Shown here: in pieces, positions 9,518 through 17,865 of the stretch
Position numbering within the stretch: position 1 is the first letter of the stretch
Layout of the letters: every line of letters begins with the position of its first letter
From: Elioraea sp.
Lineage (GTDB): Bacteria; Pseudomonadota; Alphaproteobacteria; Acetobacterales; Acetobacteraceae
Assembly: GCF_022842375.1 (NCBI RefSeq)
Contig: NZ_JALHPR010000028.1
Location: forward strand, 1 to 58,929
Length of the DNA stretch: 58,929 nucleotides
Direction: 5' to 3'
Translations under genes and position numbers: made by a program
The notes under the pieces: generated by a model
Told to the model about the DNA's origin: nothing
The model's input: only the letters and a program-made list of their open reading frames with translations
Database searches by the model: none

Positions 9518-10557
9518 ACGCAGCCCCGAAATCCCGCGCCCATCTGGTGGAGCGTGCCGTCGAGGCGATGGCGGGCATGTCCGTCTCGCCGCAGCCAGCC
9601 GCTCCCGCCGCGCCGCCGGAAGCGCTCGCGCCAGCACCATCACCAGCACCGGCGCCTCCATCCACGCCGGCACCGACTGCCCCGGCGATCACGCCCGCTC
9701 CTGCCGCAGCGCAGGCTGCCGCGAGCGCTCCGCCTGCGCCTCCGGCCCCACCCGCACCGCCCGTGTTCGGCGCCGCACCGCCGCCTCCCCCCTCAGCCCC
9801 GAGCGGCCTGCCGCCGATCACGATCGAGACGATGGGCAAGGCCGGGCTCGTCGTCGCCCCGCTCGGCACGGCGCGGTCGCGCCTGTCGGAGGAGATCGCC
9901 GTCGTCCAGCACAGCGTGCTGCGCACCGTGAAGGCCACGCGGGCCGCCGATGGGCGCTCGCCGCGCATCATCATGGTCACGAGCGCGCGGCCGGGCGAGG
10001 GCAAGACCTTCATGTCGCTGAACCTCGCCGCGAGCTTGGCCAACAGCGGGACGCGGCCGGTCGTTCTCGTCGATGTAGACGGCAAGCACATGTCGATCAG
10101 CCACCTGCTCGGACATGCTGACACGCCCGGCGTCCGCGTGCTCGCCGCCGATCCGACGCGCCTGCCGAGCCACCTGCTGATCCCGACCGAGATCAAGCGG
10201 CTGTCGCTGCTCTCGTTCGGCCCGGTGCCCGACCATGTTCCTGCCATCCCGCCGGGGCAGCTTGTGGCGTCTGCGCTGCAACGCCTTGCCGCCGCCCTGC
10301 CGGAGCATCTGATCGTCCTCGACACCCCGCCATGCCTCTCGACCAGCGACCCGGGCGCGCTCGCGCCCATCGCCGGCCAGGTGCTGATGGTGGTCGAGGC
10401 GGAGCGGACGCAGCGAAGCGAGGTTGAAGCGGCCCTTGACATGGTAGACTCATGCCCGACGCTGCAACTCGTCCTCAACCGTGCGGTCCTGACTGCCAAT
10501 GACACCTTCGGCGCCTATGGCGGCTACAGCGCCTACTCCACCTACCCGGCTGGGTAG
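9514..10557 (+). CDS. XrtA-associated tyrosine autokinase (BY-kinase)
   Basis: A 347-residue cytoplasmic ATPase of the bacterial tyrosine kinase family, partner of the preceding Wzz-type protein. The GTG start overlaps the upstream stop. Residues 20-100 are almost entirely Pro and Ala, an unusually long flexible linker. The kinase core has Walker A (ARPGEGKTF), Walker A' (VVLVDVDGK) and Walker B (LIVLDTPP). The protein ends with a short tyrosine cluster (YGGYSAYSTYP), the expected autophosphorylation tail. In related systems cycling of this tail controls assembly of the polymerisation complex. The C-terminal Tyr cluster separates it from ParA/MinD ATPases. Confidence 0.92.
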   Translation: MNAAPKSRAHLVERAVEAMAGMSVSPQPAAPAAPPEALAPAPSPAPAPPSTPAPTAPAITPAPAAAQAAASAPPAPPAPPAPPVFGAAPPPPPSAPSGLPPITIETMGKAGLVVAPLGTARSRLSEEIAVVQHSVLRTVKATRAADGRSPRIIMVTSARPGEGKTFMSLNLAASLANSGTRPVVLVDVDGKHMSISHLLGHADTPGVRVLAADPTRLPSHLLIPTEIKRLSLLSFGPVPDHVPAIPPGQLVASALQRLAAALPEHLIVLDTPPCLSTSDPGALAPIAGQVLMVVEAERTQRSEVEAALDMVDSCPTLQLVLNRAVLTANDTFGAYGGYSAYSTYPAG

Positions 10558-10591
10558 GGGGAAGCGTACGCGCGAACCATCCGGCGGCGAG

Positions 10592-12349
10592 ATGCGGCAG
10601 AAAGCTGCGACCGGGACCTTCCTGGCCGTTGTTTTCCTTGGTTTTCCGGCTGCCGCGCAGCTCGAGGCGCCGACCCCGTCGCTGCCAGCCCCCTCTGTCG
10701 CGCCATCGCTCACTCCCCCGCCTGGGCCGGCGATCGGCGGTACGCTGACGGGGCCATCGCAGCCTGGCGGCTTCTTCGGACAGGGCGGCCAAGGTGCGAT
10801 CCTCGCCCCCGATTCGCGCACGCGACTCGGCACGGTGGGCTTCCCCTTCAACGCCGTGGGCGGGCAGGGTGAGGTCGCCGGCCAGCCGACGCGGGGGTGG
10901 AGCTTAACGCCCAGCCTATCGCTCGAGCAAAGCTACAACGACAACATCCGCTTCAGCACGACGAACCGGCAGGACGATTTCATCACCACCGTCCGCCCCG
11001 GCATCCTGCTCGGCGTCGATACGGTGCGGCTGCAGGGCACGCTGAACTACGCCCCCGGCATCCTCTACTACTGGAACACGAGCGACCAGAACCGCATCGA
11101 CCATAACGGCAACGCCCAGTTCCTCGGCATCGTCGTGCCCGATTTCTTCTTCATCGACGCCCGCGGCTCCGCCGCCGTGCAGTCGCTCAGCGGTGGGTTC
11201 ACGCCTGATTCCGAGGCCTCCGTCGGGCGTGAGAACCAGGTGCAGACGACGACGTTCTCGCTCTCGCCGTACCTGACGCACCGCTTCGGCGGGCTGGCCT
11301 CAGCCCGCGTCGGCTATGTCTATTCGTATGTGAACCAGGACAGGGCCGACCCCGACGCGCCGCTGCCGGACGATACGCAGCTGCAATCGAGCTTCACCCC
11401 GTCGGAGTACAGCTCCCACCAGGGCTACGTCGTCGTCCGCAGCGGCGAGGACTGGGGCCGCGTCGCGATGCAGGGAACGCTCAGCACCACGCAGTTCGAG
11501 GGCAGCGGCCTCTATGACGGCGCCTACCGCGACATCGCGCTGACCGAGACGCGGTATGCCTTCACGCCGACGGTGGCCGGCCTCGTCGAGCTCGGCTGGG
11601 AGCGCCAGCGCTTCAACACCGTGCCGAAGACCGACATCGACGACCTCGTCTGGGCCTTCGGCGTCAGGCTGACGCCGACACCCGAAAGCGTCATCGTCGC
11701 GAAATACGGCCATCGCGACGGGTTCAATTCGTTCTACCTCGACGGCACGCTGGCCGTCGGCGTGCGCACGCGCATCTTCGCGAGATATGCCGAGCAGCTG
11801 ACGAGCTCCGCGCTCACTGCCGGAGACCTGCTCGGGACCACGACGCTCGACCCGCTCGGCAACCCCGTCGATGCGCAGACGGGCGCGCCCGTCCTGCCGG
11901 GCTTCGCCAATTCCACCCTCGGCATCCAGAGCGGGCTGTCGCGCCAGAAGGTCGCCACCGCCTCGATCAGCCAGACCTGGACGCGCGATACGTTCAGGCT
12001 CTCGCTCAGCCAGACCGACACCACGCCCGTGGCGAACGCCCCTGGCCAGACGCCGGGATTCGCCTCGAAGGGAACGAATCTCGGCCTCTCCTGGTCGCGC
12101 GACCTGGCGCCGACGACGACGCTCATCAGCTTCGCCAACTACGGCATCACGACGAGCGGCCCGCAGGATACGGAGGGAACGACCTGGGGCGCCGGTGCCT
12201 CGCTGGTGCAGGAGCTCCGGCCGGGGCTGTCGGGCGCCTTGACCTACCGCTTCAACTACCGCGACGGAGGCGTGACGCGGACCGGCAACCCGAATGCCGG
12301 CGAGGCGACGCAGAACATCATCACCGCCGGCCTGCGCCAGAGTTTCTGA
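10592..12349 (+). CDS. XrtA/PEP-CTERM-associated outer membrane beta-barrel protein
   Basis: A 585-residue predicted outer-membrane protein. The ATG at 10592 gives a clean signal peptide (MRQKAATGTFLAVVFLGFPAAAQ); the frame is open further upstream only inside the kinase gene. After a Pro-rich linker come repeated amphipathic beta-strand segments (SLTPSLSLEQSYNDNIRF, STTNRQDDFITTVRPGILLG) and a terminal aromatic residue (AGLRQSF), the usual barrel insertion signal. The order kinase - barrel - ATPase - deacetylase - FemAB is that of XrtA loci, where this family is an uncharacterised outer-membrane component probably aiding EPS export or anchoring. Confidence 0.87.
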   Translation: MRQKAATGTFLAVVFLGFPAAAQLEAPTPSLPAPSVAPSLTPPPGPAIGGTLTGPSQPGGFFGQGGQGAILAPDSRTRLGTVGFPFNAVGGQGEVAGQPTRGWSLTPSLSLEQSYNDNIRFSTTNRQDDFITTVRPGILLGVDTVRLQGTLNYAPGILYYWNTSDQNRIDHNGNAQFLGIVVPDFFFIDARGSAAVQSLSGGFTPDSEASVGRENQVQTTTFSLSPYLTHRFGGLASARVGYVYSYVNQDRADPDAPLPDDTQLQSSFTPSEYSSHQGYVVVRSGEDWGRVAMQGTLSTTQFEGSGLYDGAYRDIALTETRYAFTPTVAGLVELGWERQRFNTVPKTDIDDLVWAFGVRLTPTPESVIVAKYGHRDGFNSFYLDGTLAVGVRTRIFARYAEQLTSSALTAGDLLGTTTLDPLGNPVDAQTGAPVLPGFANSTLGIQSGLSRQKVATASISQTWTRDTFRLSLSQTDTTPVANAPGQTPGFASKGTNLGLSWSRDLAPTTTLISFANYGITTSGPQDTEGTTWGAGASLVQELRPGLSGALTYRFNYRDGGVTRTGNPNAGEATQNIITAGLRQSF

Positions 12350-12363
12350 CCCTGAAGGGGAGC

Positions 12364-12408
12364 TTCTGGCCCCGCGGGAGCGTCTGGCCCCGCGGGAGCG
12401 TCTGGCCG
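12364..12408. repeat. 18-bp tandem repeat after the barrel gene
   Basis: Two adjacent copies of TCTGGCCCCGCGGGAGCG plus a partial third follow the barrel stop codon. They are bracketed by a short inverted pair (CCCTGAA near 12350 and TTCAGGG near 12410). No T-run follows, so this is recorded as a repeat rather than a terminator. Confidence 0.7.
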
Positions 12409-12529
12409 TTCAGGGAGGGACCGTGGTGGCCCTGTACCACCCAGCCCCACGTGGACCCGGAGGACCGCTGACGCGGATGTCAGCCGACACCATCTGATGG
12501 AAGGAAGCGCAACGGATTAGGCTTCCGAA

Positions 12530-12618
12530 AGGTTTTGCAGCCAAAGGTTTTGCAGCCAAAAGGTTTTCTGGCCAAAGGTTTTCTGGCCAAAGGTTCTGGC
12601 CAGAGTTTTTCCGGCCAA
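12530..12618. repeat. 15-bp degenerate tandem repeat before the XrtA ATPase gene
   Basis: About six copies of a 15-bp unit (AGGTTTTCTGGCCAA and variants with GCAGCC) fill most of the gap before the ATPase ribosome-binding region. Slippage here would change the leader length of the ATPase transcript. Boundaries are accurate to a few bases. Confidence 0.8.
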
Positions 12619-12647
12619 AGCCCGCGGCCTTGCCGAGGACATGTCCC

Positions 12648-13679
12648 ATGTACGTCGCATTCTACGGGTTCGACGACCACCCCTTCCTGATGACGCCGGA
12701 TGCGCGGCTGTTCTACGCCTCGTCCGTGCACAGCCGCGCCCAGGCCCACCTCATCTACGGGCTCGAGCAGCGCGAGGGCTTCGTCATCATCACCGGCGAG
12801 GTGGGCGCTGGAAAAACCACCCTGATCGAACGCCTCTGCGCCCAGCTCGACCCCACCTCCTTCGCCGTCGCGCGGATCATGACCACCCAGGTCTCGGGCG
12901 ATGACCTGCTGCGCCTCGTGGCCGACGGGTTCGGCGTGCCATCGGACGGCAACAAGGCGCAGCTGCTCCGCGGCATCACCGACATGCTGCGCGGGGGCGA
13001 GCAGGTCGGCCGCAGGCACGTGCTGATCGTCGATGAGGCGCAGGCGCTGCCGATGCCAGCGCTCGAGGAACTGCGCATGCTGTCGAACATCACCGAGGGC
13101 GGGCGCGCGCTGCTCCAGGTGGTGCTGCTCGGCCAGCCGCAGCTTCGCCGCACGATGGCGAGCCCCGACCTCGACCAGCTGCGCCAGCGCGTGCTCGCGA
13201 GCTTCCATCTCGGCGGGCTCTCGCGCGAGGAAACCCACGCCTATGTCGAGCATCGCCTCCGCGCCGTCGGCTGGACCGGCAACCCCGCCTGGCACGCCGA
13301 TGCGCTCGACATCGTGCACCGCTTCAGCGGCGGCATCCCCCGCCGCATCAACCGCCTCTGCTCGCGCGTGCTGCTCGGGGCGGCGCTTGAGCAGAGCCGG
13401 GAGATCACGGCCGAGATGGTCGAGACGACGGCGCGCGAGCTCGAGGGCGACCTCTCCGGCGGGCTCGCTCCCGGCACCGTCCAGGGTGCCGGCGGCACGC
13501 TCGGCGGCGTCGACCATGCGCTGATGACGGGCCGTGTGAACGGCGCATCGGCCGTCGAGACGCAGCGCATGGCCGAACTCGCCAACCGCATCGAGGCGCT
13601 CGAACAGATGAGCGCCAGGCGCGAGCGCGTGTTCAACCGGCTGATGGACCTCTTCGCCGGCGGCGGCAGGCTGCCGTGA
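12648..13679 (+). CDS. XrtA-associated AAA+ ATPase (ExeA/GspA-like)
   Basis: A 343-residue AAA ATPase. The ATG at 12648 gives the family-typical opening MYVAFYGFDDHPF; an upstream in-frame TTG would add six residues. Walker A is GEVGAGKT (50-57), Walker B is VLIVDEAQ, and RRINRLC is the sensor-2 region. The C-terminal part has an Ala/Glu-rich helix that could form a short coiled coil. The family resembles ExeA of type II secretion and occurs in nearly every XrtA locus. Its role is not established; energising cargo or EPS export is the usual suggestion. It overlaps the deacetylase start by 4 bp. Confidence 0.92.
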   Translation: MYVAFYGFDDHPFLMTPDARLFYASSVHSRAQAHLIYGLEQREGFVIITGEVGAGKTTLIERLCAQLDPTSFAVARIMTTQVSGDDLLRLVADGFGVPSDGNKAQLLRGITDMLRGGEQVGRRHVLIVDEAQALPMPALEELRMLSNITEGGRALLQVVLLGQPQLRRTMASPDLDQLRQRVLASFHLGGLSREETHAYVEHRLRAVGWTGNPAWHADALDIVHRFSGGIPRRINRLCSRVLLGAALEQSREITAEMVETTARELEGDLSGGLAPGTVQGAGGTLGGVDHALMTGRVNGASAVETQRMAELANRIEALEQMSARRERVFNRLMDLFAGGGRLP

Positions 13680-14539
13680 GCTCCCTTGCGCTCAGGAATG
13701 CGATGAGTGTCGATGTCGAGGACTGGTTCCAGGTCCAGGCCTTCGCCGGAACCATTGCGCGCGGGGCGTGGGAGAGCCTGCCCCGCCGCGTCGAGGAGAA
13801 CACCGACCGCCTGCTCGCGCTGTTCGATGACGCCGGCGTGCGCGCGACCTTCTTCACACTCGGCTGGGTGGCCGAGCGTCACCCCGCCCTGGTCCGCCGC
13901 ATCGTCGCGGGCGGGCATGAGCTCGCGAGCCACGGCCACATGCATGAACTCGTGCACGCGATCGGGCCCGAGCGGTTCCGCGCCGACCTTCTGCGCGCGC
14001 GTGCGGCCCTCGAGGATGCGGGCGGTGTTGCGGTGATCGGCTATCGCGCGCCGACCTTCTCGATCGGCCCGGCGTCAGCCCCCTGGGCGCACGCGATCCT
14101 CGCCGAGACGGGGCACCGCTACAGCTCCTCGATCTTTCCGGTGAAGCACGATCTCTACGGCGCGCCGGATGCGCCGCGTGGCCCCTGGCGGCCCGATGCG
14201 TCAGGGGTGGTCGAATTGCCGATGACGACGGTGCGGCTCGGTGGCCGCAACCTGCCCTGTTCCGGCGGCGGCTGGTTTCGCCTCATTCCCTATGCGCTGT
14301 TCCGCGGCGGCCTCAGGCGCGTGAACGCGGTCGAGCGGCGCGCGGGCATCTTCTATTTCCACCCCTGGGAGATCGACCCGTCCCAGCCGCGCGTGGCAGA
14401 GGCGCCACGGCTGTCGCGCTTCCGCCACTATACCGGCATGAGTACGATGGCGGCCCGCGTCGGCCGCCTCCTGCGCGACTTCACCTGGGGGAGGATGGAC
14501 GAGGTGTTCGCGCACGAGATCGCAGCCATCCATCCATGA
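13676..14539 (+). CDS. XrtA system polysaccharide deacetylase
   Basis: A 287-residue NodB-fold deacetylase that would remove acetyl groups from N-acetylated sugars in the EPS. The GTG start overlaps the ATPase stop. Catalytic signatures are SVDVEDWFQV near the N-terminus (metal/base Asp in VDVED, residues 12-16), the metal-binding SHGHMHE and the substrate groove GYRAPTFSI. The C-terminal DUF3473-like section carries YFHPWEID, a hallmark of the XrtA-associated branch. No signal peptide is seen, so it probably acts on lipid-linked intermediates in the cytoplasm or at the membrane (inference). It overlaps the FemAB gene by 4 bp. Confidence 0.93.
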   Translation: MSSLALRNAMSVDVEDWFQVQAFAGTIARGAWESLPRRVEENTDRLLALFDDAGVRATFFTLGWVAERHPALVRRIVAGGHELASHGHMHELVHAIGPERFRADLLRARAALEDAGGVAVIGYRAPTFSIGPASAPWAHAILAETGHRYSSSIFPVKHDLYGAPDAPRGPWRPDASGVVELPMTTVRLGGRNLPCSGGGWFRLIPYALFRGGLRRVNAVERRAGIFYFHPWEIDPSQPRVAEAPRLSRFRHYTGMSTMAARVGRLLRDFTWGRMDEVFAHEIAAIHP

Positions 14540-15588
14540 CCGTCATCGTCAAGACGCTCGCTGACGCTCCCGCCGGGGCGGCGGAGGCCTGGGACCGTTT
14601 CGTCCACGCAACCGAGGCGGCGACGTTCTTCCACCTATCGCCCTGGGCCGGCGTGATCGAACGCTCCTTCGGCCACACGACGCACTACGCCTATGCCGAG
14701 GAGGATGGCGCGATCACGGGCGTGCTGCCGCTCGCGCGGATGCGCACGCGGCTGTTCGGCGACCTGCTCGCCTCCACCCCATTCTGCGTCTATGGCGGGC
14801 CGGTGGCCGTCACGCCAGGTGCGATGGCGGCACTTACCGCGCATGCCGAAGATCTCCGCCGCAAGCTTGGCGCGCCTGTGCTTGAGTTCCGCCGCATCGA
14901 GAAGGCCGACGAGGGGTTCCTCGACCGCCCGCCCCTCTACTATACGTTCCGGAAACAGATCGTCATCACCGGCGACGACGTGAAGGACCAGGAACGGAAC
15001 ATTCCGCGCAAGCAACGCGCCGAGGTGCGCAAGGGCTTCAAGAAGGGCCTCGCCTCCGTCTCGAACAGCGACATCGCGACGCTTCATCGCATCTATGCCG
15101 AGAGCGTGCGCAACCTGGGCTCGCCGGTGTTCCCGCGCCGCTACTTCCAGGCACTCGCCGATGCCTTTCCCGCTGCGCATGACGTGACCACCGTGCTGCA
15201 CGAGGGCGCCCCCGTCACCTCGGTGCTGAACTTCCACTTCCGCGAGCAGGTGCTACCCTATTACGGGGGCGGAACGCTTGCCGCGCGCGGGCTTTCCGCC
15301 AACGAGGTGATGTACTGGGAGGTGATGCGGCGCGCGGGCAAGGAGCGTGGGGCCACGCTGTTCGATTTCGGCCGGTCCAAGGAAGGCACCGGCGCCTTCG
15401 CCTACAAGAAGAATTTCGGGTTCGAGCCGGAGCAGTTGCACTACTGCTACCGCCTGGGCGAGGGGGCCGCGATCCCCGACAACAACCCGAACAACCCGAA
15501 ATACAAGGCGGTGATCGCCCTCTGGAAGCGGATGCCGCTCTGGCTCGCCAACATCCTCGGCCCGCCCCTGGTGCGCGGGCTCGGCTGA
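14536..15588 (+). CDS. FemAB-family XrtA/PEP-CTERM-associated acyl/aminoacyl transferase
   Basis: A 350-residue protein of the FemAB/GNAT superfamily. It shows the double GNAT layout: an N-terminal half with FFHLSPWAGVIERSFGHTTHY, and a C-terminal half with the well conserved FDFGRSKEGTGAFAYKKNFGFEP. FemAB proteins transfer amino acids or acyl groups to cell-wall or polysaccharide acceptors; in XrtA loci the substrate is unknown. It is translationally coupled to the deacetylase, which suggests one enzyme exposes an amine that the other could acylate. That step order is inference. Confidence 0.92.
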   Translation: MTVIVKTLADAPAGAAEAWDRFVHATEAATFFHLSPWAGVIERSFGHTTHYAYAEEDGAITGVLPLARMRTRLFGDLLASTPFCVYGGPVAVTPGAMAALTAHAEDLRRKLGAPVLEFRRIEKADEGFLDRPPLYYTFRKQIVITGDDVKDQERNIPRKQRAEVRKGFKKGLASVSNSDIATLHRIYAESVRNLGSPVFPRRYFQALADAFPAAHDVTTVLHEGAPVTSVLNFHFREQVLPYYGGGTLAARGLSANEVMYWEVMRRAGKERGATLFDFGRSKEGTGAFAYKKNFGFEPEQLHYCYRLGEGAAIPDNNPNNPKYKAVIALWKRMPLWLANILGPPLVRGLG

Positions 15589-15593
15589 GCGTC

Positions 15594-16799
15594 GTGCGGC
15601 GGCTCCTCTATCTCAGCCATCGCATCCCCTTCCCCCCCGACAAGGGAGAGAAGATCCGCGCCTGGCATATCCTCGAGCATCTGGCGCGGCGCTTTGCCGT
15701 CGATGTCGGCTGCCTGGTCGATGACCCGGCCGATCTCCGCCACGTGCCGGCCCTTGCCGCGCGCGTCGCTTCACTCGAGGCGCACCAGGTCGCGGGCGGG
15801 GCGCGGGCCTATCTCCGCGCGCTCAGGCACCTGAAGCCTGGCGGCACGCTGACCCGCGGGTGGTTCTTCCACCCCGCCCTCGATGCCTGGGTGCGGAAGG
15901 GGCTTGCGTCGGGCCGTTACGATGCCGTGTTCGTCTATTCCTCGGCGATGGCGCCCTACGTGATGGGCCACCCGCGGCATCCGGCGACGCAGGTGCGGGT
16001 GCTCGACCTCGTCGATGTCGACAGCGCGAAGTTCAAGGCCTACGCGCAGACCGGCACCTCCCTGCTGCGGCCGGTGCATGCGCGCGAGGCCCGCACCCTG
16101 CTGGCGCTCGAACGCGCGGCGGCGAAGGCGTTCGACCACACGCTGCTCGCCTCGGCTGCCGAGGTCGCGCATTTCCACAGCCTCGCCCCCGAGGCGGGGC
16201 ACGTGCAGGCGCTCGACAACGGCGTGGACGCTGCGCGGTTCGACCCGGCCGGGGCCTATCCGAACCCGTTCCCCGATGGCGCGCCGGCGATCGTCTTCAC
16301 CGGCGCGATGGGATACCGCCCCAACATCGATGCCGTGACGTGGTTCGCCGAAGCGGTCCTGCCGCGCCTGCGCGGCCGCAGCCCGGCCCCGTCATTCCAC
16401 ATCGTCGGCGCCAACCCGGCGTCCTCGGTGCGTGCGCTCGCCGCGCACGAGGGCGTGTTCGTCACCGGCACGGTGCCCGACATCCGCCCCTATCTCGCCC
16501 ATGCCGCGGTGGCGGTGGCGCCCTTGCAGATCGCGCGCGGCATCCAGAACAAGGTGCTGGAGGCGATGGCGATGGCCCGCCCCGTGGTGGCGACCACCGG
16601 CGCATTCGAGGGCGTTCGCGCTGTGCCTGGGCGTGACCTGCTGGTGGCGGACGCGCCATCCGATTTCGCGGGGGCGGTCGCGGCGGTGCTGGATGGTGCG
16701 CATCCCGCGCTCGGCGCCGCGGGCCGCGCGGCGATGCTGGCTGGCCACGACTGGTCAGCCACGCTCGCGCCGCTCGATGCGATGCTGGGCTCCGGCTGA
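15594..16799 (+). CDS. XrtA system glycosyltransferase (GT4-like, Stp1 type)
   Basis: A 401-residue glycosyltransferase with a GT-B fold. It opens with LYLSHRIPFPPDKGEKIRAWH, the signature of the PEP-CTERM/EpsH1-associated sugar transferase family. The C-terminal donor-binding half has VFTGAMGYRPN, VAPLQIARGIQNKVLEAMAMARPVV and the typical E-rich pocket. It starts with GTG 5 bp after the FemAB stop and ends the EPS operon, 26 bp from the convergent PEP-CTERM gene. It probably adds one sugar of the EPS repeat unit on the cytoplasmic face. Confidence 0.92.
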   Translation: MRRLLYLSHRIPFPPDKGEKIRAWHILEHLARRFAVDVGCLVDDPADLRHVPALAARVASLEAHQVAGGARAYLRALRHLKPGGTLTRGWFFHPALDAWVRKGLASGRYDAVFVYSSAMAPYVMGHPRHPATQVRVLDLVDVDSAKFKAYAQTGTSLLRPVHAREARTLLALERAAAKAFDHTLLASAAEVAHFHSLAPEAGHVQALDNGVDAARFDPAGAYPNPFPDGAPAIVFTGAMGYRPNIDAVTWFAEAVLPRLRGRSPAPSFHIVGANPASSVRALAAHEGVFVTGTVPDIRPYLAHAAVAVAPLQIARGIQNKVLEAMAMARPVVATTGAFEGVRAVPGRDLLVADAPSDFAGAVAAVLDGAHPALGAAGRAAMLAGHDWSATLAPLDAMLGSG

Positions 16800-16825
16800 G
16801 GATTTCGCAGGAAGCAGCCTGTGGT

Positions 16826-17521
16826 TCAGGCGGCGCGGCGCCGGCGGCGTGCCGCGACGCCAAGGCCGGCGAGGCCGACGCCGAGCAGCGCCAGCGTTGC
16901 AGGCTCGGGCACCGGCAACGTCATCGTGCCGACCGAGAACAGTACCAGGTTGGCAGAGCCGCCACCGCCGAGGATGTCGACCGTGCCGGTGACCGTCAGG
17001 CCGTCGCCGCCCCAGTTGTCATCGGTGACGAAGAACGCCGTGTTCGGCGCCGGGCCGTTGCCGTCGACGGTGCCGGCGGCACCGGGGGCGAACCCATCGA
17101 CCGACGTGAAGGTGACCGTCGCCTCGCGGTTCGAGAACACCCGCAGCGTGTTGCCGACGAGCGGGGCGAGGGTGGAGGACACCGTCGTGCCGTCGATGTT
17201 GATCGAGACGCCGACCGCTCTCCAGACCAGCGTGAAGCTGTGCGAGCCGGGATAGCTGCCCCAGTTGAACTCGCCCTGGTTGAAGTTGCCGGACTGGCTG
17301 GTGCCACGGCCGGCACCGATCTCCCAGTCGGCGGCGCCGGCGCGGCCGCCGCGCAGTTCGACACCGTAGGTACCGGGCGACGCGTTCGGCTGCGCTTGCT
17401 GCGGCACGTAGGTCGCGGCGGCGGGCACCGTGTTGTAGAGCACCACGGCGGCCTGAGCGCCGCCCGGAATGGAAGCCGCGAGCGCGATCGCTGCAAGAGC
17501 GGCGGGAATACCCAGCTTCAT
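16826..17521 (-). CDS. PEP-CTERM cargo protein
   Basis: A 231-residue exported protein starting at MKLGIPAALAAIALAAS; the upstream in-frame extension to 17857 crosses the promoter and is rejected. It has an N-terminal signal peptide cut near AQAA and a low-complexity Gly/Asn/Thr-rich body with predicted beta strands. The C-terminus is a complete sorting signal: VPEPATLALL, a hydrophobic helix (GVGLAGLGVAA) and a basic tail (RRRRRAA). XrtA is expected to cut at the PEP motif. The body family is not recognised. It is divergent from xrtA and has its own motif plus sigma-54 promoter. Confidence 0.93.
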   Translation of the reverse strand: MKLGIPAALAAIALAASIPGGAQAAVVLYNTVPAAATYVPQQAQPNASPGTYGVELRGGRAGAADWEIGAGRGTSQSGNFNQGEFNWGSYPGSHSFTLVWRAVGVSINIDGTTVSSTLAPLVGNTLRVFSNREATVTFTSVDGFAPGAAGTVDGNGPAPNTAFFVTDDNWGGDGLTVTGTVDILGGGGSANLVLFSVGTMTLPVPEPATLALLGVGLAGLGVAARRRRRAA

Positions 17522-17576
17522 CGACAATGACCCCTGTTGGTTGGCGCCGCGCCTGCCGCTGCCATGGCAAATGTGA

Positions 17577-17667
17577 TGCAGGTCACGTGCCATAGCGCAG
17601 AGAGATGAATCAATTGCATTTTTTTGAGATCGGCGGCGCGCATCGTCGACTGTAAGATTTTCCGACA
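17577..17667 (-). promoter_or_regulatory. Sigma-54 promoter and upstream PrsR-type motif for the 16.8-kb cargo gene
   Basis: On the minus strand the -24/-12 element TGGCACGTGACCTGCA lies at 17577-17592, about 55 bp before the ATG. The 17-bp upstream motif TGTCGGAAAATCTTACA lies at 17651-17667, with 58 bp between them. The rest of the 17522-17865 gap holds an A-run near 17620 and, presumably, the unlocated xrtA promoter. Sigma-54 consensus is established knowledge; assigning the 17-mer to PrsR is inference. Confidence 0.85.
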
Positions 17668-17865
17668 CGACAATCATCCCGGAGCACATCAGTGCGTTGA
17701 GAAGAAACACCAATCCTGAGACAGCCCGGCCGACGAGAGCCCACCGGCAGCCGCGTGATCCCCGCGCGAGTACGTCATGCCCTGTCATGCCTATTTCTGT
17801 GGGATTGTTCCCGTTTTCCTTCATCGGGCTTTCGATCCGGCCGTCTGGCTGGTACATTGCGCCGC

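Noticed and set aside
12350-12420. Inverted CCCTGAA/TTCAGGG pair as a terminator
   Set aside because: Arms are 50 bases apart, only 7 bp long and no T-run follows.
12530-12618. CRISPR array
   Set aside because: Units are 15 bp without spacers; this is a plain tandem repeat, as are those at 43.0, 46.2, 49.5 and 56.3 kb.
17846-17861. TGGCTGGTACATTGCG as a sigma-54 promoter for xrtA
   Set aside because: Spacing and TTGC fit, but transcription would start at or after the chosen ATG at 17866 and no 17-mer lies at the usual distance.
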